In this document: positions 7,978 through 16,250 of the stretch, piece by piece
Numbering within the stretch: position 1 is the first letter of the stretch
Layout of the letters: each line of letters begins with the position of its first letter
From: JBMYQA01 sp049600855
Lineage (GTDB): Bacteria; Bacteroidota; Bacteroidia; Cytophagales; Flammeovirgaceae
Assembly: GCA_049600855.1 (NCBI GenBank)
Contig: JBMYQA010000019.1
Coordinates: 1-39,604 of the forward strand
DNA: 39,604 nucleotides
Direction of reading: 5' to 3'
The notes under the pieces: generated by a model
Told to the model about the DNA's origin: nothing
The model's input: only the letters and a program-made list of their open reading frames with translations
Database searches by the model: none
Program-made: the position numbers and the translations under genes

Positions 7978-8796
7978 TTAAGCTAATATCTTTTTCGGGT
8001 GGGGAAACGCAATTTTACCTTCCATGATAAACGCAACCTGACCTGTGATGAGTACGCGATCTTCCAACACTTCTAATTCAAGCTCGCCCATGCGTTCACT
8101 TAATTGAGCCGCTCTTAGCTGCTTTTTTCCAAGCTTTTTCGACCATAAATCTGCCAAGCCACAATGCGCTGAGCCTGTTACAGGATCTTCATCTATCCCA
8201 ATATTTGGCTCAAATACTCGGGAAACAAAATCGTAATGAGGATCAGCAGATTTTGCAGTAATGACAACGGTATAAGGATCTAGCGCAGCAATCAACTGTC
8301 GATCATACGGAAAGTTTTGTACTGCTTTTTGTGAATCCAATTCGATGAACAAAACCTTGCCTTGATGAGCCTGAACAGCTCTCCAAGAAGCTGGAATAGT
8401 TGCTGGTAAATTAGCTAATGGTTTGGTAAAATCCCTTGGAAAATCGAGTTGAATTCGATTCCCCCTTTTTCTAATGGGTAATTCCCCGCTATACAAAGAA
8501 TCTAAGATCATTTGATTGGAATTCGGAAAGAGCTTTTGCAAAAGCACTGCGCCTGCTGCTAAGCTAGCATGTCCACACAATTGAATTTCTAGTGTGGGGC
8601 TAAACCAGCGAATTTTACTTTTTACTTCATCAGGAATGATGAATGCAGTAGCTGGTAGATTTAATTCTGCTGCTACTTTTTGTAATAATTCTTTTTGCGG
8701 CCACTCAGGGCCATCTAATACAACGACACCTGCGGGGTTTCCTCGAAAAGGGGCAAATGCAAAAGAATCGAGATGGTAAAAATGGAATGTATTCAT
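7978..8796 (-). CDS. PhzF-family protein lacking the usual catalytic Glu
   Basis: A 272-residue PhzF/YddE-family protein of diaminopimelate-epimerase-like fold. Clear motifs are FRGNPAGVVVL near the start, IQLCGHASLAAG, and DEDPVTGSAHCGL in the second half. In the family the segment is normally N-[LM]-S/A-E-T-A-F, with the Glu acting as general acid/base (as in PhzF of Pseudomonas). Here it reads NLPATAF with Ala at residue 49; the codons CCA GCT ACT confirm it. The protein may have lost isomerase activity, may use another residue, or may bind a ligand only. It is divergent from a MocR-type regulator, suggesting joint control. A second PhzF at 37013-37801 keeps the Glu. Confidence 0.88.
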   Translation of the reverse strand: MNTFHFYHLDSFAFAPFRGNPAGVVVLDGPEWPQKELLQKVAAELNLPATAFIIPDEVKSKIRWFSPTLEIQLCGHASLAAGAVLLQKLFPNSNQMILDSLYSGELPIRKRGNRIQLDFPRDFTKPLANLPATIPASWRAVQAHQGKVLFIELDSQKAVQNFPYDRQLIAALDPYTVVITAKSADPHYDFVSRVFEPNIGIDEDPVTGSAHCGLADLWSKKLGKKQLRAAQLSERMGELELEVLEDRVLITGQVAFIMEGKIAFPHPKKILA

Positions 8797-8960
8797 AACT
8801 TGTTTAATTTCAGATTGTTTGTGTATGCTTGGTTGATTCTAGTATAAATGAAAACAGGATAAGATCGTTAAAAAGCTTGAAGTTTGTCTATAAAATAAGT
8901 GCTGTATTTATTGCTTGTTCTGTTTTGCCTAAAATGATGCTTCAAAGTTGATGAGTTTTT

Positions 8961-9006
8961 TTTGTGCAAAACAGATGCAGATTTATTAATTTTGACCATA
9001 ACAGAT
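8961..9006 (+). promoter_or_regulatory. Promoter with repeated AACAGAT boxes upstream of the MocR gene
   Basis: A TTTG (8961-8964) and a perfect TAATTTTG (8987-8994) are 22 bases apart, fitting the Bacteroidota promoter. The direct repeat AACAGATnnAG occurs at 8970-8980 and again at 9000-9010, exactly 30 bases apart, flanking the -7 element. MocR regulators commonly bind direct repeats at their own promoters, so autoregulation is a reasonable inference. Confidence 0.5.
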
Positions 9007-9033
9007 AGAGTTTTTTTAATACTGCTAAGTAAG

Positions 9034-10461
9034 ATGACCTCTCCAAACTTTTTATACCTGCACCTTGCCAGTCGATTTGAACGCATGATTGAAGACGATG
9101 TATTAAAAGTTGGAGATAAGCTGCCATCCGTTCGATCTTTGAGTAAAGAACAAGGAGTAAGCATGTCTACAGCCTATCAAGCTTATGTGGAGTTGGAGAA
9201 AAAAGGATTAATCGAAGCTCGACCAAAATCGGGTTATTATGTGCGATTTTCACCTAAACATGCGCGTAAAACCCCAAATGCAGCAGTGCCTTTTGTGAAA
9301 GAAGCGGTGCAAGATGTAGAGGAAATGATTAAACAAGTATATGGAAACCTCACGCATCAAGATATCATTCCGTTTTCCGTAAATATGCCAGCAGCAGAGT
9401 TATTACCCACTGCAAAGTTGAAGAAATCAGTGACAGAAGTCTTGCGAAAATTTCCAACAGAAAGTTTACTCTATGGCGAAGTAGAAGGAAGCTTTCGCTT
9501 ACGCACACAAATTGCACGATTGGCATTTAATGCAGGATTAGCCGTATCTGCTGATGAAATTATTGTTTCAGCAGGCTGCATTGAGGCCGTAAAACTCGCC
9601 TTAATTGCCTTAACCAAACCGGGAGATGTCGTGGCTGTAGAGAGTCCTACGTTTTTTGGAATTACCAAAACCATTACGGAATTAAATCGAAAAGTATTAG
9701 AAGTCCCTACACACCCCGAAACAGGTGTAGAACTAGAGGTCTTAAACCAATGGATTCCCGAAAAGAAAATTCGGGCTTGTGTGTTTGTAACTAATTTTAG
9801 TAATCCACTTGGGGCAATCATTCCTGACGAACAAAAAAAGCGATTAGTAGAAATTGTGGATAGGCACGAAGTAATTCTTATTGAAAACGACATTTACGGT
9901 GAATTGTACTTTGATACCAAGCGCCCCATGGCCTGCAAATCCTTTGATGTGAATGACTCAGTGGTGCTGTGCTCTTCCGTCTCCAAAAATTTGGCTCCCG
10001 GCTATCGCGTAGGTTGGCTAATTCCTGGAAAGCATTATGAAAAAGTCAATAAGTCATTAAATCACCAAACCGTATCTTCCTTAGGGCAAGAAGTGATCGC
10101 CCATTTTTTAGAGCATAGTCGATATGAATTACACATGCGGAGCTTACGCAAAGCTTTACACACGCAATGTTTGAAGTACCTACAAGTGATTCACGACTAT
10201 TTTCCCGATTATGTTAAAGTAAGTCAACCCAGAGGTGGTTTTGTTTTGTGGTTAGAACTTGTTGATGGGGTAGATACCTTTGAAATTTTTAAGCGAGCGA
10301 TTCAAGAGTATATCAGTATAGCACCAGGCCAACTGTTTTCACGACAAGCAAACTACAGCCATTTCTTGCGTATCAGTTTTGGAATGCCTTTTACAAAAAA
10401 GGTGGAACAAGCCTTAAAACGATTAGGAACAATTGTGCATGAAGTAGGAATGCGGCAATAG
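9034..10461 (+). CDS. MocR-type GntR-family regulator with aminotransferase domain
   Basis: A 475-residue protein: an N-terminal GntR winged helix (about 1-75: LYLHLASRFERMIEDDVLKVGDKLPSVRSLSKEQGVSMSTAYQAYVELEKKGLI) followed by a fold-type I aminotransferase-like domain (about 110-475). SNPLGAIIPDEQ, ENDIYGELYF and SSVSKNLAPGYRVGW supply the usual cofactor contacts, the last holding the PLP Lys. Members bind PLP or an amino-substrate adduct and act as regulators (PdxR, GabR, TauR and others). The effector here is unknown. The start ATG at 9034 places the winged helix at the very N-terminus as in relatives; a TTG at 8962 would lie inside the promoter. Confidence 0.88.
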   Translation: MTSPNFLYLHLASRFERMIEDDVLKVGDKLPSVRSLSKEQGVSMSTAYQAYVELEKKGLIEARPKSGYYVRFSPKHARKTPNAAVPFVKEAVQDVEEMIKQVYGNLTHQDIIPFSVNMPAAELLPTAKLKKSVTEVLRKFPTESLLYGEVEGSFRLRTQIARLAFNAGLAVSADEIIVSAGCIEAVKLALIALTKPGDVVAVESPTFFGITKTITELNRKVLEVPTHPETGVELEVLNQWIPEKKIRACVFVTNFSNPLGAIIPDEQKKRLVEIVDRHEVILIENDIYGELYFDTKRPMACKSFDVNDSVVLCSSVSKNLAPGYRVGWLIPGKHYEKVNKSLNHQTVSSLGQEVIAHFLEHSRYELHMRSLRKALHTQCLKYLQVIHDYFPDYVKVSQPRGGFVLWLELVDGVDTFEIFKRAIQEYISIAPGQLFSRQANYSHFLRISFGMPFTKKVEQALKRLGTIVHEVGMRQ

Positions 10462-10610
10462 TTTTTTTACTGTAACAGCAAATTTTCTTCGCTATTTTCT
10501 CCATTTCTCCCCTCCCCAATCTGGTATAAATAAGTACAGCTATTGCACATAGTTACAAAAGTTCAATTCAATAGAACTGTAGACTTATCATATATCTCTA
10601 AGAGAAGACA

Positions 10611-10797
10611 ATGAGATACGACCTGAGTAAAAAATGATGAACAACTTGATTTACAAGATGTTGAAAAGTGGCAGTAACTGTTATCAGCAGGCAAACGATT
10701 AGTGGAACGTACAGGCGGACATGGAATTGCTAATGAGGCAGATAAAGCATTTCTGACGAACTTGATTAATCAGGAACTTGAACACTTAACTACCTAG
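10611..10797 (+). pseudogene. Degraded small reading frame of unknown family
   Basis: Starting at ATG 10611 the frame reads MRYDLSKK and stops; skipping one A in the six-A run at 10629-10634 joins it to NDEQLDLQDVEKWQ, then one in-frame TAA (10675-10677), then LLSAGKRLVERTGGHGIANE and a tail ADKAFLTNLINQELEHLTT before TAG. The repaired product would have about 61 residues with natural-looking composition. Two lesions, one in a homopolymer, indicate a decayed gene, although a sequencing error plus a true stop cannot be excluded. I do not recognise the family. A clear terminator follows it. Confidence 0.45.
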
Positions 10798-10850
10798 TAA
10801 TTAGGAATTCCGATTAACTCCCTGTTAAATTCTTGTCAAATTTTATAGAC

Positions 10851-10886
10851 TTGCCAAATCAATTCGTTTGATTTGGCAATTTTGTT
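10851..10886 (+). terminator. Intrinsic terminator after the degraded frame
   Basis: TTGCCAAATCAA and TTGATTTGGCAA pair perfectly around a 5-base loop (TTCGT) and are followed by TTTTGTTT. It shows that a transcription unit once ended here. Confidence 0.8.
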
Positions 10887-11046
10887 TATTGGATGCAGGT
10901 GTCATATTAAAATAACGATTCGTTAGCGAATGAGAAAATGGAACTATTGAACTAAAATGAACTGAAAATTGTCCAATAAATAGCATTGAACAATCTAAGG
11001 CATAAAGCGTTTTATCAATAAGTTATTTTCTTACAAATCGAATGGT

Positions 11047-11397
11047 ATGAACTGGAAAACAATTAATTCAGAAGCAAGTTTAGAAGAAGTTAAAGCAGCA
11101 TCACACAAGCAACGTATTTTGATTTTTAAGCACAGCACGCGTTGCAGCATCAGTGCGATGGCGCTTAACCGAATGGAGCGGGCTTGGAATGAATCGGAGA
11201 TGCAAGGGCTTACCCCTTACTTCCTTGATTTAATTGCTTATCGGCCAATTTCTAATAAAGTAGCAGCTGATTTTGGTGTTCAACATGAATCGCCTCAAGT
11301 ATTGGTTATCGAAAATGGCGAATGTATTTACAATACCTCGCACATGGGGATTAATTATCAGGAATTGAAACAATTTGCCTCAATTTCTACAAATTAA
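11047..11397 (+). CDS. ytxJ: Bacillithiol-system redox protein YtxJ
   Basis: A 116-residue thioredoxin-fold protein with a monothiol active site: KHSTRCSISAMALNRME with Cys33, then YFLDLIAYRPISNKVAADFGVQHESPQVLVIENG containing the cis-Pro loop (SPQ). This is the YtxJ/bacilliredoxin-like layout; it is thought to reduce or form mixed disulfides with bacillithiol. The next gene is bshA, the first bacillithiol biosynthesis enzyme, which strongly supports the role. Confidence 0.88.
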   Translation: MNWKTINSEASLEEVKAASHKQRILIFKHSTRCSISAMALNRMERAWNESEMQGLTPYFLDLIAYRPISNKVAADFGVQHESPQVLVIENGECIYNTSHMGINYQELKQFASISTN

Positions 11398-11557
11398 TTG
11401 TCGATTATACCTATTATCCAACATAAAAGCCGTCTAAATGAGTTGTTGTCGTATTTTTTAATCAGAAACTATATCAATATTAGTGAACAGGAGATGGGCG
11501 CTTCAATCTCTAAATGCTCATTGAATATTTACTAATAAGCGAATTAGATTAAGAGTC

Positions 11558-12697
11558 ATGAAAATAGGAATTGTTTGTTATCCTACTTATGGAGGTAGTG
11601 GGGTTGTAGCCACAGAGTTGGGCAAATCATTAGCTGAAGAAGGGCACCAAGTACACTTTATCACGTATTCTCAGCCCACCCGCCTCGATTATTTTAATGA
11701 GAATCTATTCTACCACAAAGTAGATATACGAACTTATCCTTTGTTTGAATACCCTCCTTACGAACTGGCTTTAGCAAGTAAAATGGTCAATGTAGTGAAG
11801 ATAGAGGAACTCGATATCCTTCACGTTCATTATGCCATTCCCCATGCTTCGGCAGCTTATATGGCGAAACAAATCTTGAAAACACAGGGCATTTCTATTC
11901 CTTTCGTCACTACGCTACATGGTACCGATATTACCTTAGTTGGGAAAGACGAAAGCTATGAACCCGTGGTTTCTTTCAGTATCAATGCATCAGATGGCGT
12001 AACAGCCGTATCAGAAAGTCTCCGACAAGATACAATTTCAGGATTCCACATCACCACGGATATTCGAGTCATTCCTAATTTTATTGACCTAAAACGATTT
12101 TCGAAGCAGAAAAAGGATCATTTTAAGCGTGCCATTTGTCCAAATGGAGAAAAGCTCATGATTCATACTTCCAACTTCAGAAAGGTGAAGCGGATTGATG
12201 ATGTCATCAATGTATTTTGCCATGTGCGCAAACAAATGCCCAGCAAGTTATTGATGGTAGGCGATGGGCCTGAACGTAGGCGCATCGAAAATGCCTGTCA
12301 TGAAATGGGAATTTTTGATGATGTTCGCTTTTTAGGTAAACTAGAAGCCATTGAAGAAGTGCTTTCTGTTTGCGACCTGTTTTTAATGCCTTCGGAAAAA
12401 GAAAGCTTTGGATTGGCAGCTTTAGAAGCAATGGCCTGTGAGGTGCCTGTCATCACGAGTAATGCGGGTGGACTTCCAGAGCTAAATATACAAGGCGTTA
12501 CTGGTTTTATGAGTGATGTGGGAGATGTGCCCGATATGGTGAAGCACGCATTACATATCTTGGATGATAATCACCTACCTACCTTTAAGGAAAATGCTTT
12601 AAAACGAGCAAAAGAGTTTGATATTCATGAGATTCGCCCTTTGTATGTGCAATTGTATGAAGAGGTAGTCGATAAAAGTAAAGCATTAGCATTATAA
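11558..12697 (+). CDS. bshA: N-acetyl-alpha-D-glucosaminyl L-malate synthase BshA
   Basis: A 379-residue GT4 glycosyltransferase, the normal length. The N-terminus MKIGIVCYPTYGGSGVVATELG is the diagnostic BshA signature. HVHYAIPHASAAYMA and TLHGTDITLVG form the acceptor side; HTSNFRKVKRIDDV, MVGDGPERRRIE and MPSEKESFGLAALEAMACEVPVI form the UDP-sugar site with the EX7E element. It joins UDP-GlcNAc and L-malate in the first step of bacillithiol synthesis. Together with ytxJ it indicates that the organism uses bacillithiol; bshB and bshC are not in the window. Confidence 0.95.
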   Translation: MKIGIVCYPTYGGSGVVATELGKSLAEEGHQVHFITYSQPTRLDYFNENLFYHKVDIRTYPLFEYPPYELALASKMVNVVKIEELDILHVHYAIPHASAAYMAKQILKTQGISIPFVTTLHGTDITLVGKDESYEPVVSFSINASDGVTAVSESLRQDTISGFHITTDIRVIPNFIDLKRFSKQKKDHFKRAICPNGEKLMIHTSNFRKVKRIDDVINVFCHVRKQMPSKLLMVGDGPERRRIENACHEMGIFDDVRFLGKLEAIEEVLSVCDLFLMPSEKESFGLAALEAMACEVPVITSNAGGLPELNIQGVTGFMSDVGDVPDMVKHALHILDDNHLPTFKENALKRAKEFDIHEIRPLYVQLYEEVVDKSKALAL

Positions 12698-12846
12698 TGC
12701 GAGTACAGTCGCCAAGAAATGGCGCTTGGAAGTAGGGGCTTGCTCACATTAGGTGAAATTAGGCCAAAAAGTCAGTCCTTTTCTGCTTGGTATCAAGTTT
12801 GACCCTTTCCTTATTGAATAGCACATTTTTGAATAATTGATTATTT

Positions 12847-12864
12847 ATGGATAAGCTTGTCCAT
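12847..12864. promoter_or_regulatory. 18-bp palindrome upstream of hslV
   Basis: ATGGATAAGCTTGTCCAT is palindromic apart from one T/G pair. It lies 66 bases before the hslV start and could be an operator or an mRNA 5' hairpin. No known heat-shock operator (CIRCE, CtsR) is matched. Confidence 0.3.
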
Positions 12865-12929
12865 GGCTTTCTAAGCAATTTGCTGGACAACTTATTTGGA
12901 TAGCCCATAGGCTAGAGAAAAACAACAAT

Positions 12930-13478
12930 ATGGCAAAAGCAAAAATTAGATCAACAACTGTAGTTGCAATTGTTCACGATGGAAAAATTGCCGTTGGCGC
13001 TGATGGTCAAGCTACCATGGGAAATACGGTAGCTAAAAGTAATGTTCGTAAGGTAAGAAAACTGCAAGGAGGAAAGGTGATTGTTGGCTTTGCGGGTTCT
13101 ACAGCAGATGCTTTTACCTTGATGGAACGATTTGAGGAGAAGTTAAGTGCCTATGGTGGCAATATGAAGCGCGCAGCCATTGAATTGGCAAAAGATTGGC
13201 GGACTGATCGTTACTTGAGAAAGTTAGAAGCGATGATGATTGCTGCTAACAAAGACGAAGTACTCATTATTTCAGGTACAGGTGATGTGATCGAACCCGA
13301 TAATCAAATTGCCTCGATTGGTTCGGGAAGTATGTATGCAACTGCGGCGGCAACCGCGTTGAAAAAACATTCAGCTCATCTTAGTGCAGAAGAAATGGTA
13401 CGAGAAAGTTTACATATTGCCGCAGATATCTGTATCTATACCAATCATAATTTGGTCGTTGAGACGATAAATGACTAA
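12930..13478 (+). CDS. hslV: ATP-dependent protease subunit HslV
   Basis: A 182-residue threonine protease of the proteasome beta superfamily. The mature N-terminus would be Thr9 in RSTTVVAIVHDGKIAVGADGQATMGNTVAKSNVRKVRKL, after an eight-residue propeptide. GFAGSTADAFTLMERFEEKL, LAKDWRTDRYLRKLEAMM and ASIGSGSMYATAAATAL are conserved HslV blocks. HslV forms a double hexamer activated by the HslU ATPase. hslU is not next to it here. Confidence 0.95.
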   Translation: MAKAKIRSTTVVAIVHDGKIAVGADGQATMGNTVAKSNVRKVRKLQGGKVIVGFAGSTADAFTLMERFEEKLSAYGGNMKRAAIELAKDWRTDRYLRKLEAMMIAANKDEVLIISGTGDVIEPDNQIASIGSGSMYATAAATALKKHSAHLSAEEMVRESLHIAADICIYTNHNLVVETIND

Positions 13479-13557
13479 TTGTCAGTCTATAGTTTTAGGA
13501 ATGAGGTTGATTTTTGCCTTTTGAAGATGAAAGATTTTAGTTGAAACAACCTCAATT

Positions 13558-13591
13558 AAAAGGCATTAGGATATTTTCCTAATGCCTTTTT
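13558..13591 (+). terminator. Intrinsic terminator of hslV
   Basis: AAAAGGCATTAGGA and TCCTAATGCCTTTT pair perfectly around a 5-base loop and run into a T tract. An outer 8-bp pairing (TGAGGTTG 13502-13509 with CAACCTCA 13547-13554) lies just upstream. Confidence 0.88.
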
Positions 13592-13708
13592 ATAATTTTG
13601 TTACGCGACTACTAAATTTGAAGTATCATTACAACGTTGAAGAAATAGGCAGCGAGAGCTCAAGCCTATTTTCTCAAAATACCTCATCAAGTAAGGAATC
13701 ATTGAAGC

Positions 13709-15598
13709 ATGATCAGAAAAAAGTTTAATCGGAAGAAGTTTATCAAGCGATTATTTTGGTCGCTGTTCATCATGTTTGCAGGATGGGTGGTAAACATCAT
13801 CTGGTTTAAACCTTTTTTTATTGAGCTGTTTTATGAGCGTATGTTTTTCAAGTATAGCCTTGAACACCCCGAGTACCTTACGCAGCACCATGCTTACGAA
13901 AAATATGCGTTTAGTGATTACGCGCAAAAGCTAAATGATATTTCTACTGAGCAACTCGAAGAGGATATGAAGAACTTGATTCGCAATTGGGATATGCTCA
14001 AAAGTTATCGGTTTCGTAAGCAAACGCCTAAGCAACAGGTTTCAACTAAAACGCTCGATTTTTATTGGGAAAGTGCGGTTTATATGTCGCAATATAACCA
14101 ATCCATGCACTATAACTACCCAATAAACCACATCAACGGCAGTCACATTTCCTTTATTGATTTCATGCTGAATACACACGAAATCAAGACCTTGGAAGAT
14201 GCTGAAAATTATTTGGAAAGGTTAAAAGTTGCGCCTCAAAAAATTCTTCAGATGATGAATAAGTTTGAGTTTCACCAAATACCACCAAGCCCAATCATTG
14301 ATAAAATCATCATCCAAATTGAAGCATTTATTGAGCCAGGCGTTAAAGAAAATTTGTTGTATAAAGATTTTCAGCAAAAAATTAACCGTGTCACAAACCT
14401 TCCTGATCAGGGGAAGATGGAGTTAAATTATGAACTCACCGTGCTCATTGAAGATGAGATTATACCCGCTTATCAGTATTTACTAGAAGAATTGAGGCGG
14501 GCTAAATCTCGCTCAGTCATGTCTACAGGAGTTTGGCAGTTAGAGATGGGAGACATCTACTACAAAGATTTATTGCGCTTGCATGTAACCAGAAGTCCCT
14601 ATCAATCCATCTCGGCAGATAATTTAGCTATTGGGATAATGGATGAAATGGAACGGGTGAGGCTACAGCTTCATGAATTACTCGATTCATTAGGGTATCC
14701 TCCTGAAGATAGCTTAAAGTATACAATTGCAAAAGTGATGGAGGATTCACAATTTGTCTATCAGGATACACCAGAAGGAAAAGTAGCATTTTTGGAGGAG
14801 ATTACACAACAAATTAAAGAAACGAATGACTCAGTAAGTAAAATATTTGATGTACATGTAGAAAACTCGCTAGGAATTCATGCGATGATTACCCATAACG
14901 ATCCCTATACCTCTCGACTTTTTTACTATCCATCCAGCTTAGATGATTACCGAAGTGCTCGACTATTTATTAACACCGATAGCATTCATCATATTCCCCG
15001 ATTTATGCTACCCGCACTCATCCACAATTACATCACACCTGGAGAGCATTTTGTGCGAACGGTGCAACATCACCTAAAATCATTACCTACCTTTAGAAGA
15101 GCATTAAACTTTGATGCATACACCGATGGGTGGAGTTTTTATGCACAACGTTATTTAAAGGAGGCAGGTTATTATTATCAAACTCCCTACGAAGAACTTG
15201 GCCGCTTGTATCAAGAATTTTTGCGCGCAACCGCAGCTTTGACGGATTACTTCCTGCACAAAGAACGCTATGCCCGTGAAGATTGCATTCAGTACATCAT
15301 AGATAATGCAGGCATTTCTGAAATGGAGGCTGAGGCTATGGTTGATCGAATTCTTGTTGATCCAGGGCGTGCCTTCGCCTATTGGGCAGGTTATCAAAAA
15401 ATTATAGAACTGCGGGAAAAAGCAAAAGAAAAATTAAAAGGTAGATATAATCTCAGAGAATTTCATCAAGCTATTTTAAATTGCGGCCCAGTACCTTTAG
15501 ATGTACTCGAAATGGTGGTAGATCAATACATTAATGAGCTATTGCCTGAAGACGAAAGAATTACGGATGATAAAATGGCTAAATTCAATTTTAATTAA
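13709..15598 (+). CDS. DUF885-family protein with altered metal motif
   Basis: A 629-residue protein with an N-terminal membrane anchor (about 14-34, LFWSLFIMFAGWVVNIIWFKPFF) and a long alpha-helical DUF885 region. The C-terminal third matches the family well: FDAYTDGWSFYAQRYL (about 469-484), LTDYFLHKERYAREDCIQYI, NAGISEMEAEAMVDRI, DPGRAFAYWAGYQKI and YNLREFHQAILNCGPVPL. However, the zinc motif HExxPGHH of typical members is HNYITPGEH at 439-447: the catalytic Glu is replaced and the spacing changed. It may be a non-catalytic relative or a divergent hydrolase. It is followed by nuoA after only six bases. Confidence 0.82.
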   Translation: MIRKKFNRKKFIKRLFWSLFIMFAGWVVNIIWFKPFFIELFYERMFFKYSLEHPEYLTQHHAYEKYAFSDYAQKLNDISTEQLEEDMKNLIRNWDMLKSYRFRKQTPKQQVSTKTLDFYWESAVYMSQYNQSMHYNYPINHINGSHISFIDFMLNTHEIKTLEDAENYLERLKVAPQKILQMMNKFEFHQIPPSPIIDKIIIQIEAFIEPGVKENLLYKDFQQKINRVTNLPDQGKMELNYELTVLIEDEIIPAYQYLLEELRRAKSRSVMSTGVWQLEMGDIYYKDLLRLHVTRSPYQSISADNLAIGIMDEMERVRLQLHELLDSLGYPPEDSLKYTIAKVMEDSQFVYQDTPEGKVAFLEEITQQIKETNDSVSKIFDVHVENSLGIHAMITHNDPYTSRLFYYPSSLDDYRSARLFINTDSIHHIPRFMLPALIHNYITPGEHFVRTVQHHLKSLPTFRRALNFDAYTDGWSFYAQRYLKEAGYYYQTPYEELGRLYQEFLRATAALTDYFLHKERYAREDCIQYIIDNAGISEMEAEAMVDRILVDPGRAFAYWAGYQKIIELREKAKEKLKGRYNLREFHQAILNCGPVPLDVLEMVVDQYINELLPEDERITDDKMAKFNFN

Positions 15599-15604
15599 TC
15601 AGGT

Positions 15605-16093
15605 ATGTTATCAGACTTTGCCTATTTACTCTTATTCTTAATTGGTGGATTAATTTTCGCATCAATCGGCTTATTTGCGGCAAGTATGATTCGCCCTAAA
15701 CGGCCAAACCCTGAAAAATTAACCAGTTATGAGTGTGGAGAAGATCCGACAGGCTCGGCTTGGGGTAATTTTAATATTCGTTTCTACATCGTGGCTTTAA
15801 TCTTTATTCTATTTGATGTGGAAATTGTCTTTTTATTTCCTTGGGCAACCGTTTTTGGGCAACAAGAATTAATTGAAAACACTTCAGGACTTTGGGGATG
15901 GTTTTCCTTGGCTGAAATGTTTATTTTCCTCTGTATTTTAGCGCTCGGACTCGCCTATGCTTGGCGCAAAGGGTTTTTAGATTGGGTACGACCACAGGTA
16001 AAAGTAGAAGATTATCAATCTCCTGTACCTCCTCAACTTTATGAAAAAATCAATCAACAATACCAAACTGCTGATCAAGAGTTGGTAAATTGA
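15605..16093 (+). CDS. nuoA: NADH-quinone oxidoreductase subunit A (NuoA)
   Basis: A 162-residue membrane protein with three transmembrane helices (about 4-28, 58-82, 98-120) and the family hallmarks RPKRPNPEKLTSYECGEDPTG (with the conserved Cys of the mobile TMH1-2 loop) and FYIVALIFILFDVEIVFLFPWA (conserved Asp-Glu pair). It belongs to the membrane arm of complex I near the quinone site. It is longer than E. coli NuoA because of a ~35-residue polar C-terminal tail. nuoB, normally the next gene, is absent; a beta-helix lipoprotein follows instead. Confidence 0.93.
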   Translation: MLSDFAYLLLFLIGGLIFASIGLFAASMIRPKRPNPEKLTSYECGEDPTGSAWGNFNIRFYIVALIFILFDVEIVFLFPWATVFGQQELIENTSGLWGWFSLAEMFIFLCILALGLAYAWRKGFLDWVRPQVKVEDYQSPVPPQLYEKINQQYQTADQELVN

Positions 16094-16173
16094 TTCCGTG
16101 TCCGAATCCATAATTGCCTATCATTATTCAAGTATTCCATTACATTTGCAAGCGGTTTGTTTACATACGGAGG

Positions 16174-16203
16174 TTGTCTAATTACCGATGCGAATTGTCT
16201 AAT
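16174..16203. repeat. Direct repeat TTGTCTAAT spaced 21 bp
   Basis: TTGTCTAAT occurs at 16174-16182 and 16195-16203, a 21-base period (two helical turns), 47 bases before the next gene. Such spacing is seen for dimeric response-regulator sites, but no regulator is identified. Confidence 0.35.
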
Positions 16204-16250
16204 AGAAGATTTCAATCTTACGTTATCAGCCTTCATTTAATTCCCAACGT

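Larger units (their letters stand above)
10462..11046. other. Gene-poor 585-bp region
   Basis: No intact gene. It holds a broken small reading frame (10611-10797), an intrinsic terminator (10851-10886) and AT-rich sequence without other recognisable features before ytxJ. Confidence 0.6.
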
